Source of the DNA: Planctomycetota bacterium
Lineage (GTDB): Bacteria; Planctomycetota; UBA1135; GCA-002686595
Length of the DNA stretch: 64,000 nucleotides
Direction: 5' to 3'
Assembly (NCBI GenBank): GCA_020853575.1
Contig: JADYYP010000047.1
Span: 124,001-188,000, forward strand
The first letter of the stretch is position 1; each line of letters opens with the position of its first letter. Below are positions 53,023 to 60,469 of this stretch, one piece after another. The notes under the pieces are model-generated. The model saw only the letters and a program-made list of their open reading frames with translations, was not told where the DNA came from and ran no database searches. The position numbers were made by a program, and so were the translations under genes.

Positions 53023-54954
53023 ATGTCCGATCGCGTTCGATTCCTGTCCGCCGCGCTCGCCTGCTCGCTCGCGCCGATGGCGCTCGCCCAGTCCAACTCG
53101 AAACTCAGCGTGTCGACGTCCGGCGCGCAGCCGACCGCGAGTTGCTCCACCGGGCAAGCTCACGATGCGCTCTCGCCCGATGGGCGCTTCGTGGTGTTCT
53201 CGTCCTCCGCGGCCAACCTGGTCGCGGGCGACCTCGCCGGTTATTCCGACGTGTTCCTGCGCGACACGCAGAGCTCGACCACCACGCGCATCAGCCTGAC
53301 CACCAGCGGTGCCGAGCCGTTCGGAGACAGCTCGGCCGGCGTGGCCTCCGACGACGGACGCTTCTTGGCGTTCCAGAGCGAAGCCACCAACCTGGCCGCG
53401 GGTGACTTCAACGGCACGAGCGACGTGTTCGTGCGCGACCTGCAAACCGGCGTGACCACGATCGTGAGCGCCAGCGGCGCTGGCGTCGTCGGCAATGGCC
53501 GCAGCTTCGCGCCCTCGATTTCCGCCGACGGCCTGCGCATCGCGTTCGTCAGCGAAGCCTCGAACCTGGTGGCCAACGACGGCAACGCAGTGGCCGACGT
53601 CTTCGTGCGCAATCTGTCCAACAACTCGATCAAGCTGGTGACGAAAGGCGTGGGCGGAATCCCGGCCGATGGCGCGTCGTCGCGCGCGGTGATCTCCGGC
53701 GACGGACGCTTCATCGCCTACGTCAGCGGCGCGACGAATCTCGTGGCGGGCCACAGCGGGACCTTCCAAGACGTGTTCGTCACCTCGTTCGCGACCGGCG
53801 CGACCGAGCTCGTGAGCCTTGCCACCGGCGGCGCCCAAGGCAATGCCGACAGCGGCGCGCCCTCGATCTCGCACGACGGCAATCGCATCGTCTTCGCCAG
53901 CTCGGCGCAGAATTTCGGCACGGTCGCCGCGGGGACCTCCAACGTGTTCCTGCGCGACCGCGGCGCGGCGACCACGCTCTTGCTCAGCGCGCAGCCCAAC
54001 GGAACGCCCGCCAACGGCAGCTCCGATCGACCGCTGATCTCCGCCAACGGCTCGTTCGTGTGCTTCCGCACCGCGGCGAGCAATCTGGCCGCGGGCGAGA
54101 GCGGCACCACTCCCGACGCCTACGTGACCGAGATCTCCACGCTGCTGCACCAGCGCGCGAGCGTGCCGACCTCGCCCTTGCCGAGCGAGCTCAACTCCGG
54201 CGGCGTGGCGGAGATCCTGGGCGTCACCGACGATGGCCGCTACGGCGTGTTCAGCACCGCCGCGTCGAACATCGTCGCCTCGGAGCCCAACGACAACGTG
54301 GTCGACATCTTCCGCCACGATTTCCAGCGCACGTGGTTCCGCGACGCCGATGGCGACACCTTCGGCGACGCCGCGCAATTTGTGATCGCCAACTTCGGCC
54401 CCGCGGGCTACGTGCTGAGCGACACCGATTGCGACGACACCGATCCGTCGGTCCATCCGGGCGCGACCGAGACCTGCAACGGCGTCGACGACGACTGCGA
54501 CGGCACGGTCGACGAGCTGGCCTGGAGCGGCTACTGCGTCGCGGGTCAGAGCCAGGGTGGCTGCAACCCCAGCATCGGCGCCGTCGGCTTCCCCAGCGCG
54601 AGCCACACCTCGGGCTTCCACATCCAGGGCGCGCAACTGCCCGGACAACGCTCGGCGGCGATGGTCTACGGCATGGGCCCGACCAACGTCTCGTGGGCCT
54701 TCGGCAGCTCGAGCACGCGTTGCGTGACGTTCCCCTGGACGCGCGTCGCGACCTTCGACACGGCCGGCACCGCGGGCTCTTGCTCGGGCACGTTCGACGT
54801 CGACTGGTTGGCCTTCATGGCCGCCAATCCGGGCGCGCAGGGCCAGCCGATCAGCGCCGGCGAGACCTTCTACACTCAGATCTGGTATCGCGACCCGAGC
54901 GCGGTGCGCAAGTCGAACCTGACGGCCGCGATCTCGTTCACGCTGTGCCCCTGA
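53023..54954 (+). CDS. Exported TolB-like propeller protein with MopE-type metal-binding insert and Pro-terminal module
   Basis: 643 residues; signal peptide (LSAALACSLAPMALAQS); ATG supported by CCGAGG. The body consists of PD40/TolB-like blades (LSPDGRFVVFSSSAANLVAGD, with DVFLRD or DVFVRD per blade), paralogous to the 8152-9894 protein. Between blades and C-terminal module lies a segment FRDADGDTFGDA ... DTDCDDTDPSVHPGATE, CNGVDDDCDGTVDE. This is the MopE-like metal-binding motif (Asp-rich, paired Cys) that binds calcium or copper in secreted proteins. The C-terminal module (CVAGQSQGGCNPSIG, CVTFPWTRV, CSGTFDVDW, IWYRDP, final CP) ends in Pro. Confidence 0.86.
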   Translation: MSDRVRFLSAALACSLAPMALAQSNSKLSVSTSGAQPTASCSTGQAHDALSPDGRFVVFSSSAANLVAGDLAGYSDVFLRDTQSSTTTRISLTTSGAEPFGDSSAGVASDDGRFLAFQSEATNLAAGDFNGTSDVFVRDLQTGVTTIVSASGAGVVGNGRSFAPSISADGLRIAFVSEASNLVANDGNAVADVFVRNLSNNSIKLVTKGVGGIPADGASSRAVISGDGRFIAYVSGATNLVAGHSGTFQDVFVTSFATGATELVSLATGGAQGNADSGAPSISHDGNRIVFASSAQNFGTVAAGTSNVFLRDRGAATTLLLSAQPNGTPANGSSDRPLISANGSFVCFRTAASNLAAGESGTTPDAYVTEISTLLHQRASVPTSPLPSELNSGGVAEILGVTDDGRYGVFSTAASNIVASEPNDNVVDIFRHDFQRTWFRDADGDTFGDAAQFVIANFGPAGYVLSDTDCDDTDPSVHPGATETCNGVDDDCDGTVDELAWSGYCVAGQSQGGCNPSIGAVGFPSASHTSGFHIQGAQLPGQRSAAMVYGMGPTNVSWAFGSSSTRCVTFPWTRVATFDTAGTAGSCSGTFDVDWLAFMAANPGAQGQPISAGETFYTQIWYRDPSAVRKSNLTAAISFTLCP

Positions 54955-54975
54955 TATGAACGGACCGGTCAAGCG
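54952..54975 (+). repeat. Post-stop repeat element containing GGACCGGTCAAGCG (copy 2)
   Basis: Starts at the TGA of the 53023 gene; 23 of 24 bases are identical to 32609-32632, the single difference being A for G in ATATGRACG. Confidence 0.6.
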
Positions 54976-55034
54976 TCGTTGACGGATTTCGTCGGACTCG
55001 AGTCGTTGCCGAGGCTGGCTGCCCGAGCGGGCGG

Positions 55035-56000
55035 TCAGCCTCGCGTGCTCTCGCGCGCGTTCGCCAGCGCGCGCAGTTCCGCGATGTCGCGCGGAGTGGT
55101 GCGGCAGCAGCCTCCGATCACACGCGCACCCGCCGCGAGCCAGGTTGCGGCCTCGCGTGCGAAGTCGACGTGGTCCGCGGTTCCCGACCACGAGCGCGTG
55201 CGCGCGTCCCAAGTCTCGCCGGAGTTGGGATAGGCGACGATCGGCTTGCGTGTCACCGCGGCGAGCTCGCGCACGAGCGCCGCGATCAGTCGCGGAGCCG
55301 CGCAGTTGACACCGATCGCGATCAACGACGCGCAGGGCTCCACGAGGCGCGCGCAGTCGGCCAAGAGCTCACCGTGGGCGATGTGCCGTTCGTCGCGGCA
55401 ACTGAAGGAGATCCAGGCGCGCGCCGCGGGGAACTCGCCGAGCACGCGCGCGATGGCGCGCGCCTCGATCCAGCTCGGGATGGTCTCGAAGGCCAACACG
55501 TCGGCTGGGCTCGCCGCGAGGATCGCGACGCGCTCGCGGTGGAAGGCGACGAGCTCGTCCTCGCCGAGCGCATAGTCGCCGCGAAACTCCGAACCGTCCG
55601 CGAGGAATGCTCCGTAGCTGCCGATCGAGGCCGCGATCAACGGGCGCGCTCGACCGCGCCGCGCGTCCGCGGACGCCCAGTATTCGTCGCGCGCATCGCA
55701 AGCGAGCCGCACCGAGCGCTCGAGCACCTCGCGAACTTGCGCGGCGCTCAAACCGCGGCGCGCGAGGCCCTGGGGCGTCGCCTGGTAGCTCGAGGTGGTG
55801 ATCACGTCGGCGCCGGCCGCCAGGTAGCTCGCGTGCACCGCGCGCACCGCGTCGGGCCGCTCGAGCAGAACTCTCGCGGACCACAGCTCGTCGCGCAGGT
55901 CGAAGCCGCGCCGCTCGAGTTCGGTGGCCAGCGCCCCGTCGAGCACCACGAAGGCCGCGCGCGCTAGGCGTTCGACGAGAGGGTCATTGGTGCCGTTCAT
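55035..56000 (-). CDS. Homocysteine S-methyltransferase family protein
   Basis: 321 residues from the ATG at 56000. The family signature starts VVLDGALATELERRGFDL; GADVITTSSYQATPQGLARR follows; zinc-binding cysteines are in IGVNCAAPRL and VIGGCCRTTPRDI. Such enzymes move a methyl group from S-methylmethionine (or betaine) to homocysteine, forming methionine. A TAGGCT hexamer ends 10 bases upstream of the ATG with no Shine-Dalgarno site, a leaderless-type start. Divergent from the 56132 gene. Confidence 0.92.
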   Translation of the reverse strand: MNGTNDPLVERLARAAFVVLDGALATELERRGFDLRDELWSARVLLERPDAVRAVHASYLAAGADVITTSSYQATPQGLARRGLSAAQVREVLERSVRLACDARDEYWASADARRGRARPLIAASIGSYGAFLADGSEFRGDYALGEDELVAFHRERVAILAASPADVLAFETIPSWIEARAIARVLGEFPAARAWISFSCRDERHIAHGELLADCARLVEPCASLIAIGVNCAAPRLIAALVRELAAVTRKPIVAYPNSGETWDARTRSWSGTADHVDFAREAATWLAAGARVIGGCCRTTPRDIAELRALANARESTRG

Positions 56001-56010
56001 CGCCGGCGCC

Positions 56011-56016
56011 AGCCTA
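56011..56016 (-). promoter_or_regulatory. Putative -10 element TAGGCT of the methyltransferase gene, leaderless spacing
   Basis: Minus-strand TAGGCT in CCGTAGGCTGGC, 10 bases before the ATG at 56000; the bases between are GC-only. Confidence 0.5.
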
Positions 56017-56058
56017 CGGAATGGACGCGCCGCCCGCCCACCGCACGCCACGCCCGGT

Positions 56059-56064
56059 TAGATT
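56059..56064 (+). promoter_or_regulatory. Putative -10 element TAGATT of the 56132 gene
   Basis: TAGATT in GGTTAGATTGGC, 67 bases before the GTG at 56132; divergent from the TAGGCT element about 45 bases away. The gene has AGGAG before its start. Confidence 0.5.
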
Positions 56065-56131
56065 GGCCGCGCTCGTCCGATCCGCCGCGCAGCCGCGGCG
56101 CACTGCCTCCCCCAACACCAGGAGATCCGTC

Positions 56132-57127
56132 GTGCAATCCACCTCGATCCGCAGCTTCGCATGTGCCCTGGGCTGCGCACTCGCGTCCATCGTCCACGCC
56201 CAGTCGGGCGTCGTCGACCAAATCAGTCCGTACCCCGGCACGGGCCAGACGGCCGGCTTCAACGGCGATGCTTCGGGCCTGATCTGGCAACAGGAGGTAC
56301 GCGCGGGAATCGCCGGACAACTCGAGGGCTTCGAGCTCTTGCTCAATGGCTCCACGGGCTCGCAGATGAATGTGCGTCTGCGCGCTGGAGCCGGGTGGAA
56401 CACGAGCCCCGTCCTGTACCAAACGACGGTCACGCAAACGGGCTCGAGCGGCCAGGCGACCTCGGTCTTCGTCGACGTCACCGCGGCCAATCTGAGCGTT
56501 GTGCCCGGCTCGCTGTTCGTGATCGAAGTGCAGGGCAACAACACGGGATGCGGTTTTCTCGGCAGCTACACGCCGCCCCCGGGCACGCCGCAGTACGCGC
56601 AGTTCCTGTTCCTCAATGCTCCCGGCTGCTTCGCCGACTGTGGCTGGCGCATGGCCTTCACGAGCTACGTGCTCACCGGCCCGCCGCCGCCGACGACCTT
56701 CTGCACCAGCGGCACGACCTCGAACGGTTGCACGGCCACGATCAGCGCCGCGAACAACCCCAACGTCGCGCACAGCGCGCCCTGCCAGATCAACGTCAGC
56801 GGAGTCGAGGGCCAGAAGTCCGGCATCATCTTCTACGGCCTGTCGCAGTTGCCGCAACCCTGGTGCGCGCTCGGTGGAGGCTCGAGCTTCCTGTGCGTGA
56901 AGCCGCCGACGATGCGCACGCTGACGCAGAGCACCGGCGGCACCTCGAACGCCTGCAACGGCCAATTGCAGCTCGACTGGAACGCGTTCCAGCTGGCCAA
57001 CCCCAGCGCGCTCGGCAATCCGTGGACGGCCGGCGACAAGGTCTACGTGCAGGGCTGGTTCCGCGATCCGCCGGCCTGCAAGACCACCAGCCTCTCCAAC
57101 GCCGTCGAGCTCACCTACCTGCCGTAG
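56132..57127 (+). CDS. Exported protein with conserved N-terminal domain and Pro-terminal module (paralogue A)
   Basis: 331 residues from a GTG at 56132 with CAGGAGAT upstream. Signal peptide (SIRSFACALGCALASIVHAQ). The N-terminal domain of about 165 residues (VVDQISPYPGTGQTAGFN, LIWQQEVRAGIAGQLEGFEL, SCGWRMA-like segment near its end) is shared with the 57871 protein and probably forms a beta sandwich. The C-terminal module is the common subtype (CTSGTTSNGCTATISAANN, FLCVKPPTMRTL, ACNGQLQLDWNAFQ, WFRDPP, LSNAV, final LP). Unknown function. The two paralogues flank the hemerythrin gene. Confidence 0.8.
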   Translation: MQSTSIRSFACALGCALASIVHAQSGVVDQISPYPGTGQTAGFNGDASGLIWQQEVRAGIAGQLEGFELLLNGSTGSQMNVRLRAGAGWNTSPVLYQTTVTQTGSSGQATSVFVDVTAANLSVVPGSLFVIEVQGNNTGCGFLGSYTPPPGTPQYAQFLFLNAPGCFADCGWRMAFTSYVLTGPPPPTTFCTSGTTSNGCTATISAANNPNVAHSAPCQINVSGVEGQKSGIIFYGLSQLPQPWCALGGGSSFLCVKPPTMRTLTQSTGGTSNACNGQLQLDWNAFQLANPSALGNPWTAGDKVYVQGWFRDPPACKTTSLSNAVELTYLP

Positions 57128-57245
57128 TCGGGCTCGGTGTGCTGCAACGCGCCGCGCACGCGACGCGGCATCGCGGGCGAAGCGCACGTTGCGCGACGCC
57201 CGCGACGCTTTTCGTGGAGTGGACCGTGCGCCACTGGCGCGGCCA

Positions 57246-57656
57246 TCACGCGGACTTGTTCAGTTTCTGGTGAGCGCCGTACTTGCGATCGATGCCCTGG
57301 ATGTGCGCGACGAGCCAGTTGCGCAGGAAGCGGAAGAACTCGTCTTCGAGCTTGCGCTTGGCCCTGAAGTCCGTGGCGTGCTGCTTGAAGCTCTTGAGCA
57401 GGTCCTGGTGGATCAGACGGTGCGAGACCAGGCCCGGATACCCGATCGACTCCATGTGGCGCTCTTCGTTGGCGAAGTGCGCCGTCGTGGCGGCCCCGAG
57501 CTCGTTGAGCGCCGCCTCCACCTCACTGATCGGAGCACCGGAAACGTGGCGCTCGTGGAGCTTGTTCATGATCGCGATCAGACCCTGATGCTCGCGGTCC
57601 ATCGCGTCGACGCTGACGGTGAGCTTGGACTTGTCCCAGACGAAGTACTCGGCCAT
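57246..57656 (-). CDS. Bacteriohemerythrin
   Basis: 136 residues from the ATG at 57656. Di-iron ligands in the standard order: SVDAMDREHQGLIAIMN (His, with Asp), HFANEERHMESIGYPG (H-x3-E-x2-H), HRLIHQDLLKSF and the closing HIQGIDRKYG (His and Asp). A single-domain oxygen-binding protein; bacterial members sense or store O2. It has no attached signalling domain. It lies between two plus-strand paralogous exported-protein genes, in opposite orientation. Confidence 0.94.
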   Translation of the reverse strand: MAEYFVWDKSKLTVSVDAMDREHQGLIAIMNKLHERHVSGAPISEVEAALNELGAATTAHFANEERHMESIGYPGLVSHRLIHQDLLKSFKQHATDFRAKRKLEDEFFRFLRNWLVAHIQGIDRKYGAHQKLNKSA

Positions 57657-57859
57657 GGCTGTTCTTGCTTGTCGAAAGGGGGGGTGAGAATGCGGGAGAG
57701 TCCCGCAGCCGCCCGATCGACACGCGACTCGCGCGCGGCGCATGGGCCGCCCGACGTAGTCCGCGGCGGCACGCGGCGGCGCTCGGAAGTTCCTTCCGCG
57801 CCGGAGCTCGAGCGTCGCGCGCCGCTGGCGCTGGATTGGCCCGCGAGAACAAAGCGTCG

Positions 57860-57865
57860 TAGCGT
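57860..57865 (+). promoter_or_regulatory. Putative -10 element TAGCGT of the 57871 gene, leaderless spacing
   Basis: TAGCGT ends five bases before the GTG at 57871, so a transcript initiated there would begin at the start codon. Confidence 0.45.
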
Positions 57866-57870
57866 TCGAC

Positions 57871-58860
57871 GTGCTCCGCGCCCCCCTGCTGCGTGTCGTA
57901 TCCGGTTTCGTCGTCGCGCAGCTGCTCGCGCTCGGCGCACGAGCCCAGCTCGGCGTCCTCGATCAGATCAGTCCGACGCCCGGCGCGGGCCAGAACGCGA
58001 ACTTCGCGGTCTCCAACCCAGCGCAGGTCTGGCAACAGCAGGTGCGCGCGGGCGTCGGCGGCACGCTCACGGCGGTCGAGCTGCAACTGACCGGACCCGC
58101 GAGCGCGCGAGCGCATCTGCGTGTGCGGCCCGCCGCGGGTTGGAGCTCGGCGGCGCCCGTGTTCCAGACGCTGCTGCACAAGAGCGCGAGCGGCGCTCAG
58201 ACCTTCGTGGTCGACCTGTCCAGCGCGAATTTCCAAGTCGCGGTCGGGCAAGCGTTCGTGCTCGAGCTCGTCGGCGACGGCTCCCTGGCCGGCGTCAACG
58301 GTAGCTACGTGAGCGCGCTGCAGGGCGCACCGCAGTACGCGGAACCGCTGTTCCTCTCGGGACCCAACTGCTACTCGAGCTGCGGTTGGCGCATCGGATT
58401 CCGCACCTGGGTGAAGCACGGCGACGTCACCGAGTTCTGCTTCGGGACGCACTGCCCGTGCGCGAACGACGCGAGCCATGCGGGCTGCGCGAATTCGACG
58501 GGCAACGGCGCCAAGCTCGCGCGCTCGAGCGGCTCGACCAGCGTCGCGGCCGACGACCTCGAGCTCGCGCTCACGCAAGCGCCGGCGAACGTCCCGACGC
58601 TGCTGTTCATGGGCGCGCAGCAGGTGCGTCAGCCCTTCGCCGACGGCGTGCGCTGCGCGGGCGGCGTGCCCAAGCGCATCCAGGTCGCCTTCGCCGACGC
58701 GCAGGGCTCGGCGACCTTCCTGCACGCGGCGTCGCGCGCGGGCGGGCTGGTCGTCGCCGGCTCGACCTGGCATTTCCAGGCCTGGTTCCGCGACCTCGCG
58801 GGTCCGTGCCACACCGGCTTCGGGCTCTCGAGCGCGCTGCAGATCACCTTCGCTCCCTAG
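57871..58860 (+). CDS. Exported protein with the same N-terminal domain but a different C-terminal module (paralogue B)
   Basis: 329 residues from a GTG at 57871; signal peptide (VVSGFVVAQLLALGARAQ). N-terminal domain VLDQISPTPGAGQNANFA, VWQQQVRAGVGGTLTAVEL, NCYSSCGWRIGFRTWV is homologous to the 56132 protein. Its C-terminal module is the second subtype (FCFGTHCPCANDASHAGC, ANSTGNGAKLARSSGSTS, FADGVRCAGG, HFQAWFRD, GLSSALQI, final AP), closer to that of the 2-715 protein. Same-domain N-termini joined to different module subtypes suggest domain swapping. Function unknown. Confidence 0.8.
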   Translation: MLRAPLLRVVSGFVVAQLLALGARAQLGVLDQISPTPGAGQNANFAVSNPAQVWQQQVRAGVGGTLTAVELQLTGPASARAHLRVRPAAGWSSAAPVFQTLLHKSASGAQTFVVDLSSANFQVAVGQAFVLELVGDGSLAGVNGSYVSALQGAPQYAEPLFLSGPNCYSSCGWRIGFRTWVKHGDVTEFCFGTHCPCANDASHAGCANSTGNGAKLARSSGSTSVAADDLELALTQAPANVPTLLFMGAQQVRQPFADGVRCAGGVPKRIQVAFADAQGSATFLHAASRAGGLVVAGSTWHFQAWFRDLAGPCHTGFGLSSALQITFAP

Positions 58861-58870
58861 TCGCGTCGCG

Positions 58871-58876
58871 TACCAT
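58871..58876 (+). promoter_or_regulatory. Putative -10 element TACCAT of the thioesterase gene
   Basis: TACCAT ends seven bases before the GTG at 58884 and overlaps the in-frame ATG at 58875, which favours the GTG as the real (leaderless) start. Confidence 0.4.
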
Positions 58877-58883
58877 GCGCGGC

Positions 58884-59306
58884 GTGACGCATGCGAACGA
58901 TCCCGTGGCGGCGATGCCGGTGTCCGCGATCTTCGGATTCCTCTTCGGCGCGCGCGACGAGCAGCAGGCCACGGTCGAGCTGCCCCTTCGGCCTGAGTTC
59001 CTGCAGGGAGAGGCGCGCGTGCACGGCGGGATCCTGGCGACGCTCGCCGACACCAGCGCGGTGTACCTGCTGATCGCCGGCCTTCCGCTCGGTCGCACGC
59101 TGACCAGCATCGAGTTCAAGCTCAACTTCGTGCGCCCGGCGCTGCTCGAGCGCGGCGCGGTCGCGGCGCGAGCGCGCTTGGTCAAGCGTGGCCGGCAGGT
59201 CGCGTTGGTGGATGTCGAGCTCGAGCAGCAGGGTGAGCTCGTCGCCAAGGGCCTTTTCACCTACCTGCTCGCCGATCGCGCACCACCCCCGCTGCAAGCG
59301 CAGTGA
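58884..59306 (+). CDS. PaaI-type hotdog thioesterase
   Basis: 140 residues from the GTG at 58884 (143 if the ATG at 58875 is used). The hotdog motif is RVHGGILATLADTSAVYLL (with the catalytic Asp of the LADT region), followed by TSIEFKLNFVRPAL and GRQVALVDVELEQQGELVAK. Such enzymes hydrolyse acyl-CoA thioesters, often aromatic or misloaded acyl groups. The substrate cannot be deduced. Only 23 bases separate the stop of the preceding exported-protein gene from the GTG. Confidence 0.87.
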   Translation: MTHANDPVAAMPVSAIFGFLFGARDEQQATVELPLRPEFLQGEARVHGGILATLADTSAVYLLIAGLPLGRTLTSIEFKLNFVRPALLERGAVAARARLVKRGRQVALVDVELEQQGELVAKGLFTYLLADRAPPPLQAQ

Positions 59307-59313
59307 AGAACGC

Positions 59314-59319
59314 TAGGCT
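59314..59319 (+). promoter_or_regulatory. Putative -10 element TAGGCT of the TM2 gene
   Basis: TAGGCT in ACGCTAGGCTCTC, about 90 bases before the ATG at 59408. Confidence 0.4.
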
Positions 59320-59407
59320 CTCTCCGTAAGCTCGCCAGCGCTGCACTCGACGCGCGGCGTTCCGTGTCTCTCCCCCCCCAACTCTCGCTTCCCACACGCT
59401 CGTTTCC

Positions 59408-59830
59408 ATGAACCGCAAGTCCCAAGGCACCGCCTTCCTGCTCAGCTACTTCCTCGGCATCTTCGGCGTGGATCGCTTCTATCTCGGCCAGATCGGGCTG
59501 GGCATCGCCAAGCTGCTCACCTGCGGTGGCTTGGGTGTGTGGGCCATCATCGACACCGTCCTGATCGGGATCGGCAACGTGAAGGACGCACAGGGACAAG
59601 AGCTCGAGCGGCCCGCGGCCGTCGGCCGCTCTCCGAAGTCTCAGTCCGCGACGTTCTTGCTGGCGATGTTCCTGGGCGGACTGGGCGCGGACCACTTCTA
59701 TCTCGGCAACATCGGGCTGGGCATCGCCAAGCTGCTCACCTGCGGTGGGCTGGGCATCTGGTCGCTGGTCGACGCGATCATGACCGGGATGATGATCCGC
59801 CGCGACGCGCAGGGGAACACGCTCTCCTGA
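59408..59830 (+). CDS. Membrane protein with two tandem TM2 domains
   Basis: 140 residues made of two TM2 units of about 55 residues: [19 protein letters not shown] with [20 protein letters not shown], and [19 protein letters not shown] with [20 protein letters not shown]. Four membrane helices. The middle of each unit is encoded by an identical 38-base stretch (59492-59529 and 59711-59748). TM2 proteins are small membrane proteins of unclear role. The next gene (DUF2752) follows 12 bases later; the two families are often found together. Confidence 0.88.
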   Translation: MNRKSQGTAFLLSYFLGIFGVDRFYLGQIGLGIAKLLTCGGLGVWAIIDTVLIGIGNVKDAQGQELERPAAVGRSPKSQSATFLLAMFLGGLGADHFYLGNIGLGIAKLLTCGGLGIWSLVDAIMTGMMIRRDAQGNTLS

Positions 59831-59842
59831 CGCGAGGAGCTC

Positions 59843-60298
59843 GTGGAAGCAGCGCAGCCCGATGACCGCACGCGGCCCGAGGCCCGGCAGGCGAGCCCGC
59901 GCTCGCCGCTGAACGTCCGAGCGCGCGCCGCGCTGGCCGCGGCCGTGGCGGGCGCGGTGCTCGGCCTGTCGATGGTCGCGCGCCCCGCGGACGATGGCTT
60001 CGTGTGGTGCATGTTCCGGCGCGTCACGAGCCTGCCCTGCCCGTCCTGCGGCATGACGCGCGCGTTCTGCGCGCTGGGACACGGCGAGCTCGAACGTGCC
60101 GCCGAGTACAACCTCGCCGCTCCCTTGGTGTACGCCGTCACCTGCTTCGTGCTCGCGCTGGCCTTGGTCGAGCTCGCCGCCGGCCGCGCGCTGCTCGCTC
60201 CGCTGTGGCGTCGCGTGCGCAAGGCTGCTTTCGCGGTGGCCGTGCTCGCGTTGGCGCTGGCCTGGATCGTCGGTCTCGCGACGCGCGCCGCGGGCTGA
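59843..60298 (+). CDS. DUF2752 membrane protein
   Basis: 151 residues from the GTG at 59843 behind GAGGAG. The family core CMFRRVTSLPCPSCGMTRAF (conserved Cys residues and Gly-Met-Thr-Arg) is followed by LGHGELERAAEYNLAAPLVY, all typical of DUF2752. Two or three membrane helices (AALAAAVAGAVLGLSMV, AVTCFVLALALVELAAG, FAVAVLALALAWIVGLA). Function unknown; co-transcribed with the TM2 protein. Confidence 0.85.
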   Translation: MEAAQPDDRTRPEARQASPRSPLNVRARAALAAAVAGAVLGLSMVARPADDGFVWCMFRRVTSLPCPSCGMTRAFCALGHGELERAAEYNLAAPLVYAVTCFVLALALVELAAGRALLAPLWRRVRKAAFAVAVLALALAWIVGLATRAAG

Positions 60299-60372
60299 GC
60301 GCGACGCGCAGCGGTGCTGCAAAGCCGAGCCAAGTCCCAGGGCTCGAGATTGCGGCCCGCGCGGGGCCCGAC

Positions 60373-60378
60373 TACGCT
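60373..60378 (+). promoter_or_regulatory. Putative -10 element TACGCT of the NSS transporter gene
   Basis: TACGCT in GACTACGCTCGC, about 92 bases before the ATG at 60470, which has AAGAGG-like ribosome-site bases. Confidence 0.35.
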
Positions 60379-60469
60379 CGCACGCTCCCGTCGCGGGCCT
60401 ACCCCGCGCCGCCCCCACACTCGGCGACCCACTCGCCAGTCCCACCCTCTCGCACAAGAGGTCGAGTCG

